Below are positions 59,414 to 64,000 of a stretch of DNA of 64,000 nucleotides, in pieces. The notes beneath the pieces are model-generated. The model ran no database searches. It had not been told where the DNA came from and saw nothing but the letters and a program-made list of their open reading frames with translations. This DNA comes from Bog-756 sp963839925 (GTDB lineage: Bacteria; Actinomycetota; Acidimicrobiia; Acidimicrobiales; RAAP-2). How positions within the stretch are numbered: the stretch's first letter is position 1; the number at the start of each line of letters is the position of its first letter. The DNA lies in NCBI GenBank assembly GCA_963839925.1, contig CAWIWV010000002.1:1116001-1180000 (forward strand). The letters run 5' to 3'. Made by a program: the position numbers and the translations under genes.

Positions 59414-60154
59414 TCAGATGCGCATCGTCTCGGCGGGTGCGGCGGTGGCGGTCGATCCACGCAGCACCCGTTCCCCCTCGATCTTGCCGTCACGCATGTC
59501 GACGATCCGGTGGGCGTGTGCGGCGACTTCCGCGGCGTGGGTCACCATGATGATCGTTCTGCCCTCGCTCCCCAAGCGCTCCAGCAGCTCCAGGAAGCGT
59601 TCCGTCGACGCCGAGTCGAGACTCCCTGTCGGTTCGTCCGCCAGGAGGATCTCGGGCTCGTTGGCGAGAGCTCGGGCGATCGCCACACGTTGGCGCTCAC
59701 CTCCCGAGAGCTCGGTCGGCAGCCGACGGGCGCAGTGGGCAAGATCGACCTCGGCCAGCAACTCGAGGGCTCGAGCCCTCCGTTGGCGAGCCGACTTGTG
59801 AGCTCCGAACATCGGCAGCTCGACGTTGGCCACCGCTGACAGCTTGGGCAGCAGGTCGTGGAACTGGAAGACGAGGCCCACTTTGGTGCGCCGGAAACCA
59901 CTCAGGTCGTGCAGATGGGCGAGATCCTTGCCGGCAACGGTGACTGAGCCCGAGGTCGGGGTGTCGATGCCGGCGAGAAGATGGAGAAGGGTCGATTTTC
60001 CGCAGCCCGAGGGTCCGGTGATCGCCACTGTCTCGCCGTACTCCACGGCGAGGTCGACGCCTGCGAGCGCGTTGACTTGGCCGGGGTACACCCGGGTCAC
60101 CCCCTCCACCTCGACCGCCAACGCTCCCGGCGCCACCGAGTCCCGCTCACTCAT
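59414..60154 (-). CDS. ABC transporter ATP-binding protein, LolD/MacB type
   Basis: A 246-residue ATPase. Walker A is GPSGCGKSTLLHLLAGID, the Q-loop region is KVGLVFQFHDLLPKLSAVAN, the signature is LSGGERQRVAIARAL and Walker B is ILLADEPTGSLDS. This is the MacB/FtsE/LolD subfamily, whose permeases extract or expel lipoproteins, peptides or signals from the outer face of the membrane. The start overlaps the stop of the permease by eight bases, and the pair forms an operon. The substrate is unknown. Confidence 0.93.
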   Translation of the reverse strand: MSERDSVAPGALAVEVEGVTRVYPGQVNALAGVDLAVEYGETVAITGPSGCGKSTLLHLLAGIDTPTSGSVTVAGKDLAHLHDLSGFRRTKVGLVFQFHDLLPKLSAVANVELPMFGAHKSARQRRARALELLAEVDLAHCARRLPTELSGGERQRVAIARALANEPEILLADEPTGSLDSASTERFLELLERLGSEGRTIIMVTHAAEVAAHAHRIVDMRDGKIEGERVLRGSTATAAPAETMRI

Positions 60155-61265
60155 AGCTGAGCGCCTTGAGAGGGGAGAGGAGGGCGGCCCGAGTCGTCGG
60201 GTAGACCGCGCCGATGACAGTCATGACCAGGGCGGTGAACAACGCTCTCCAGAAGGCGCCTTCGGTGAAGTTCGGGTGCAGGAGTCCCTTGAGCGCCGGA
60301 AGGTTGGAAAGTCCAGTGGTGACCGCAAAGGTGAGCCCGACGCCCACCGCCGCCCCGACGAAGGCGAGCAGCAGGCTCTCCCCGAGCAAGAGTGAAACGG
60401 TTCGACGGCGGGTCCACCCCACCGCCCGCAGCAATCCGAACTCGCGGGTTCGCTCGAACAGGGAGAGGAGCATCGTGTTGCCGATGATCACCGCCCCGAT
60501 CAGGATGGCCAGCGCCGTGCTGCCGTTCACCGCAGCCCTGAGGTAGATCAGGTTGGTGTCGGCCCGCCCGAACTGGCTTGCGGTCTGGATGGTGGTCAGC
60601 TGGGGCTGGTCGTAGGCGACGCGTGACTGGACAGCGGCGACCGAGGCGCCAGGGGTCACCTTCACGAAGGCCAACGTGACGATCCCGGCGACCCTGTTGT
60701 AGGCCTGGATGGCCGGGAGCGGGAACATCGCACCCGCGTCGCCGAACTCGTTTCCCGTGGAGTAGATGCCCACCACCGTGTTCCATGTGCCGTTGGCTTG
60801 GAGTTTTCCCCCGACATGGAGTCCGAAGTTGGCGGCCGCCCGCCACCCGAGCATGACCTGGTGGGCGCCGGTCGCCGCATACGGATGGCCTCTGACGACG
60901 GTGACACCGAACGCGGCCAGATCACCGGGGTTGATGCCGATCTCGATGAACGCGGGGTTGTCGGCGTTCAGGTGCTGGATCTCGACGAGCACGCCGATAG
61001 CACTTGCCACGCCGGGGGTGTGCCGAATCCGGGTCAGTTCGTTCCGGTCGATCGCGCTCGAAACGATGCTGGAGGTCCCCTTCTGGGCCACCGTGAAGTC
61101 CGCCTTGCCGACCGAGACGATCGCCGCTGCGGACTGCTCGAGCCCACTGCTGGTCACGTCGAGGGTGACCACGGTCATCACCGCGATAGCCACCGCAAAG
61201 GCCATGCCCGCTGAGCGTGCCTTTTTCGACCAGAGGTTCCGGACGATCAGATCGAGGAAGGTCAC
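60147..61265 (-). CDS. ABC transporter permease, FtsX/MacB type
   Basis: 372 residues: one N-terminal transmembrane segment (AGMAFAVAIAVMTVVTLDVT), a large extracytoplasmic MacB-like periplasmic-core domain (about 45-260), and three C-terminal segments (GAVIIGNTMLLSLFERTREF, GLLRAVGWTRRRTVSLLLGE, and the following two). This is a FtsX-type permease that couples ATP hydrolysis to outer-face events rather than classical transport. GLLRAVGW is the conserved coupling helix. It overlaps the ATPase gene by eight bases. A zinc-ribbon protein lies 148 bases further upstream on the same strand. Confidence 0.92.
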   Translation of the reverse strand: MTFLDLIVRNLWSKKARSAGMAFAVAIAVMTVVTLDVTSSGLEQSAAAIVSVGKADFTVAQKGTSSIVSSAIDRNELTRIRHTPGVASAIGVLVEIQHLNADNPAFIEIGINPGDLAAFGVTVVRGHPYAATGAHQVMLGWRAAANFGLHVGGKLQANGTWNTVVGIYSTGNEFGDAGAMFPLPAIQAYNRVAGIVTLAFVKVTPGASVAAVQSRVAYDQPQLTTIQTASQFGRADTNLIYLRAAVNGSTALAILIGAVIIGNTMLLSLFERTREFGLLRAVGWTRRRTVSLLLGESLLLAFVGAAVGVGLTFAVTTGLSNLPALKGLLHPNFTEGAFWRALFTALVMTVIGAVYPTTRAALLSPLKALSYE

Positions 61266-61413
61266 CGGAGCTCCAAGTCGGTGGCCGGAGGAACTCGTTT
61301 CCCTTGCATCGGACCATTGTCAGATGCCGAATGCCGCGTCTCCTAGGGACCTTGTACCCGAATCCTTGAACCTGGCACCCAGCGAGGCTCGACCCGGGCC
61401 CGATTGTCGACCG

Positions 61414-61878
61414 TCAGCTGGCCTTTCGGTGCCAGCGTGCTCGCAACCCCTGGTGCCCCGGCCGGTCTGGGCCGGCTTCGGTGCTCGAAGGCGCGGCGGC
61501 CGGATGGCTGCAGGGACCACAGACTCGAGCGCCCTCGACCATCCGGGTTGCCCGCACCAGACCGCACAGTTCGCATTTCCGCCCGAGGTAGACCTGTGCG
61601 GTGACGGGCGTCGGAACAGCGGCGAACTCCTGCAGGCGTTGCTGGACGTCGTCCCGAAGCCGGAACTCCCCGGACTCGGAGCGATCGACCAGATCCCAGG
61701 TGAGGAGTTGGTGTATCAACGGCGCGAGGCGGTCGAGCCGCTGGGCTTGGTCGACCTTTCCCGAAATCGGGATGGTGGCCGGCTCCGCCGGGTCACCGGT
61801 GGTGGATACCGCCTGCACGTGGAACACGGGACCCCTCCTCACTGCCACGCTGCCGGGTGCTCCCGGCTCGTTCATCAT
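61414..61878 (-). CDS. protein with C-terminal zinc-ribbon, unknown
   Basis: About 154 residues from one of two adjacent ATGs (61878, 61875). The middle part is a winged-helix-like region (RLDRLAPLIHQLLTWDLVDR, GEFRLRDDVQQRLQEFAAV), followed by a four-Cys zinc ribbon (RKCELCGLVRATRMVEGARV, then CGPC). The C-terminus is basic and disordered. It resembles small actinobacterial regulators of unknown function. A longer upstream reading frame looks like shadow. It is divergent from the phosphate transporter with 86 bases between starts. Confidence 0.72.
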   Translation of the reverse strand: MMNEPGAPGSVAVRRGPVFHVQAVSTTGDPAEPATIPISGKVDQAQRLDRLAPLIHQLLTWDLVDRSESGEFRLRDDVQQRLQEFAAVPTPVTAQVYLGRKCELCGLVRATRMVEGARVCGPCSHPAAAPSSTEAGPDRPGHQGLRARWHRKAS

Positions 61879-61964
61879 AGCGTCGCGAGGTCTGCTTCGA
61901 CGGTCGCGAATCGCGCGAAATTTTCGCAACGTCTCGCGTCGATCACCCGTGAGAGGATCGTTCG

Positions 61965-62963
61965 GTGATCGTGGTGGTGGTCGTCCTCGCCGGTGCGTTC
62001 GCGGTGGCAAACGGCGTCCACGATGCCGGGAACGCGATTGCCGCACCGGTCGTGACACGAGCGATCCCGCCGGGGCCCGCGGTCGTGCTCGCCGCGGCCT
62101 TCCACATCATCGGGGCGTTGGCGGTCGGGACCGCCGTTGCGGCCACGGTGGCCGGGATCGTCCAGGTTCCTGCGGATCGGATGTTGGAGGTCTTGGCCGC
62201 CGCGATCCTCGGCGCCCTCGTCTGGAATCTGGTCACCTTGCGCCTGGGCTTGCCCTGTAGCTCGGGACACTGCCTGGTCGGGGCGCTCGCGGGCGCCGGG
62301 CTCGCAGAAGGCGGGATCGCTGCGGTGCACTGGGGCGGGCTCGATGGCCTGCGTCCCGAGGGCGTCTTCGGCTCGCTGTTGTGGCTGGTTCTGTCCACCG
62401 CGGTCGCCCTCCCACTGGCGTGGGGAGCGATCCGATTGGCCCGTCGATCGCTCCGGTCGGCCAGCCGAGCGGTCGAAGAGCCGATCCGCCGGGGCGAGTT
62501 GGTGGCGTCCGCCGGCCTTGCCTTCGCCCACGGCTCCAACGACGCGCAGAAGACGATGGGCCTGATGACCGCCGCGCTCGTCGCTCACCGGAACATCTCC
62601 CACTTCGCCGTCCCGTTCTGGGTGGCGCTCACCTCGGCCTTGCTGCTGACCTTCGGGACACTGCTCGGTGGCTGGCAGGTGGTGCGCACCCTCGGGCGAC
62701 GCATCTATCGCATCCGATCTCTCGACGGTCTGGTGAGCCAGAGTTCGTCGGGCGTCATCGTCTTGGTCGCATCACTGGCCGGTGCGCCCATCAGCACCTC
62801 CGACGTGGTGGCTCCCTCGATCGTCGGTGTCGGCACCGGAGAACGCTGGCGCCACGTACGCTGGTCGGTCGTCGGTGAGATCGGACTCGCGTGGCTGGTC
62901 ACCCTGCCGGTGAGTGCGGCGCTCGGGGCACTGTCCCTCGTCATGTGGAGGTGGCTCGGATGA
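61965..62963 (+). CDS. inorganic phosphate transporter, PiT family
   Basis: 332 residues from GTG, about ten transmembrane segments. The PiT duplicated signature appears as NGVHDAGNAIAAPVVTRAIP and AHGSNDAQKTMGLMTAALVA, with conserved CSSGHCLVGALAGAGLAEGG. It takes up metal-phosphate with protons. It overlaps the DUF47 PhoU-like gene by four bases, the usual Pit-DUF47 pairing, in which the partner is thought to regulate the transporter. The upstream region has no recognisable Pho box. Confidence 0.94.
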   Translation: MIVVVVVLAGAFAVANGVHDAGNAIAAPVVTRAIPPGPAVVLAAAFHIIGALAVGTAVAATVAGIVQVPADRMLEVLAAAILGALVWNLVTLRLGLPCSSGHCLVGALAGAGLAEGGIAAVHWGGLDGLRPEGVFGSLLWLVLSTAVALPLAWGAIRLARRSLRSASRAVEEPIRRGELVASAGLAFAHGSNDAQKTMGLMTAALVAHRNISHFAVPFWVALTSALLLTFGTLLGGWQVVRTLGRRIYRIRSLDGLVSQSSSGVIVLVASLAGAPISTSDVVAPSIVGVGTGERWRHVRWSVVGEIGLAWLVTLPVSAALGALSLVMWRWLG

Positions 62964-63565
62964 GACGGTGGTTCCTACCCGATTCGCCGGACCTGTTGGG
63001 GCTGCTCGCTCGTCAGGGCGAGGTCGCGGTGCGAGGCATGGACTCGCTCGTCGCATGGTCGAAAGGCGACCGGTCCCAGGTCGAGAACGTCCGAGCAGCG
63101 GGGCACGAGGGGAGGAAGGCCGGCAAGGAGGTCCTCGGCGCGGTGAAGAGCGCTTTTGTGACCCCGATCAGTCCCGAGGACATCTACGAGATCTCCGAGC
63201 GGCTCGACGCGGTCCTCACCGGAGCCAAGAACCTGGTTCGGGAGGCAGAGGTGCTGCAGGTCGATCCCGACCAGCCGATGGGCGAGATGGCCGGCGCGCT
63301 CTCGCTCGGCGTGAAGGACCTGGTTCGGGCATTTCCCGACCTCGGCTCGAATCCCGATCGGGCCACCGAGGCTGCCGACAGTGCGGTGAGTCACCAACGA
63401 TCTCTGGAGCGGGTCTACCGCCGGGCGATGTCGGCGCTCCTCGAGCTCGACGACATCCGCGAAGTGTCGGCGCGGCGCGAGCTCTACCGGCGCTATGCCC
63501 GGATCGGTGACCGGATCGAGGGAGTGGCCCACCGCATCTGGTACGCGGTGATCAAGGTGGAGTGA
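62960..63565 (+). CDS. PhoU-like (DUF47) protein, partner of Pit
   Basis: 201 residues, all helical, start ATG 62960 overlapping the pit stop. It has the DUF47 pattern: MRRWFLPDSPDLLGLLARQG, RKAGKEVLGAVKSAFVTPIS with the metal-binding-type acidic residues, DIYEISERLDAVLTGAKNLV and GDRIEGVAHRIWYAVIKVE. DUF47 proteins resemble PhoU and act with Pit transporters, probably to control flux or bind metal. It is coupled to pit by translation. It does not appear to include a signal peptide. Confidence 0.92.
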   Translation: MRRWFLPDSPDLLGLLARQGEVAVRGMDSLVAWSKGDRSQVENVRAAGHEGRKAGKEVLGAVKSAFVTPISPEDIYEISERLDAVLTGAKNLVREAEVLQVDPDQPMGEMAGALSLGVKDLVRAFPDLGSNPDRATEAADSAVSHQRSLERVYRRAMSALLELDDIREVSARRELYRRYARIGDRIEGVAHRIWYAVIKVE

Positions 63566-63604
63566 CCGACCGGCACGCCCCGACCCGGCCCTCGCCGACT
63601 CGGC

Positions 63605-64000
63605 TTACTCTGCGCCCTTCGAGTGGGACCCGTCCCGGAAGACGAGCACCGGGCAGCTGGCATTGGCCACGCAGTGCTCGCTCACCGATCCGATGAGCAT
63701 GCCCGCGAACTCACCGTGTCCGCGGCTCCCGACGACGAGCAGATCCGCTCCTTTGGAAGCCTTGACCAGCTGCGGTGCAGGGTGGCCTTCGAGAACGGAT
63801 GGCTGGACGGTGATGGCGGGGTGGGCGGCGCGGACCGGCGCCAGCACCTCGTCGAGGGCCTTCTGCGCGTCGTTCGCGGGGTCGTAGTCGCTCGGAATCG
63901 GGAGGGACCATCCGTAGCTGACCGGCCACTCCCAGGTCATCACCACCTGGAGTACCGCGCCGGTGAGCTCCGACTGGCGCGCGGCCCACTCGACCGCTGC
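63605..64000 (-). CDS. universal stress protein (UspA), 5' end outside window
   Basis: The gene runs off the right edge; 131 codons are visible, starting upstream of 64000 in the frame AAVEWAARQSELTGAVLQVV. The Usp fold continues with PAITVQPSVLEGHPAPQLVK and the ATP-binding motif VVGSRGHGEFAGMLIGSVSE followed by HCVANASCPVLVFRDG. It has the G-x2-G-x9-G(S/T) pattern of nucleotide-binding Usp proteins. It ends 39 bases after the DUF47 stop and is convergent with it. The function is stress-related binding of nucleotides, with the physiological role unknown. Confidence 0.92.
   Translation of the reverse strand, partial: AAVEWAARQSELTGAVLQVVMTWEWPVSYGWSLPIPSDYDPANDAQKALDEVLAPVRAAHPAITVQPSVLEGHPAPQLVKASKGADLLVVGSRGHGEFAGMLIGSVSEHCVANASCPVLVFRDGSHSKGAE

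Overview
The window looks like a chromosomal segment of a high-GC actinobacterium, most probably of class Acidimicrobiia. Supporting signs are a CIRCE operator in front of a stand-alone groEL, a GAAC-N4-GTTC SOS box upstream of recA, an actinobacterial HemQ, an F420-type LLM oxidoreductase, a DUF222/HNH (13E12-type) gene, the rimO-pgsA-cinA...recA order, and several secreted proteins built from DGG-FGDA-FYGSTG blades, which I associate with Acidimicrobiia. This is recognition by eye; no search was run.

Region 1-10.3 kb is accessory in character. It is visibly less GC-biased than the rest, has long gaps without genes, and carries a membrane-anchored protein, a GT-C type membrane protein, an exported unknown, an FGDA-blade secreted protein, an ICMT-like membrane methyltransferase, a GT4 glycosyltransferase and an orphan response regulator. 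It also has two remnants: a 3' fragment paralogous to the first gene, and the C-terminal part of an IS481-type transposase that starts exactly after the response regulator stop. It ends at tRNA-Ser(CGA).

Region 10.5-31 kb mixes a large surface protein (IPT/TIG, Kelch and FGDA blades) lying between two tRNA-Ser genes with housekeeping genes: tadA, pheA, larB-larC (nickel-pincer cofactor), a DUF222/HNH gene, an FKBP lipoprotein, two GNAT genes, a Nudix gene, the overlapping unit hemQ-larE-NIL, groEL, and tRNA-Ser(GCT).

Region 28.8-45.3 kb holds rimO-pgsA-cinA, a DUF3048 protein and recA (no recX beside it). A PadR regulator with a palindromic operator precedes a DrrAB-like exporter. A catabolic-looking group follows: a frameshifted LLM oxidoreductase, an NTF2-like protein, an SDR, a methyltransferase, a thiolase/DUF35 pair and a haloalkane dehalogenase. 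A small HiPIP-like cysteine protein and a membrane protein close the region.

Region 45.4-64 kb begins with a complete cydDCAB operon (cytochrome bd oxidase and its assembly exporter). Next is a cell-surface block: a five-module cysteine-paired secreted protein, a membrane polymerase-like protein fused to a GH43-like domain, a GT-C mannosyltransferase-like protein and another FGDA-blade protein. It ends with a ferritin-like protein, a LolD/FtsX-type ABC pair, a zinc-ribbon protein, Pit phosphate transport with its PhoU-like partner, and a universal stress protein cut by the window edge.

The most unusual items are the membrane/GH43 fusion, the one-frame LarC with a repeat linker together with the hemQ-larE-NIL overlap, the HiPIP-like protein upstream of cytochrome bd genes, and two genes each interrupted by one extra base (22699 and about 39407). 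I saw no clear defence, phage or CRISPR system.
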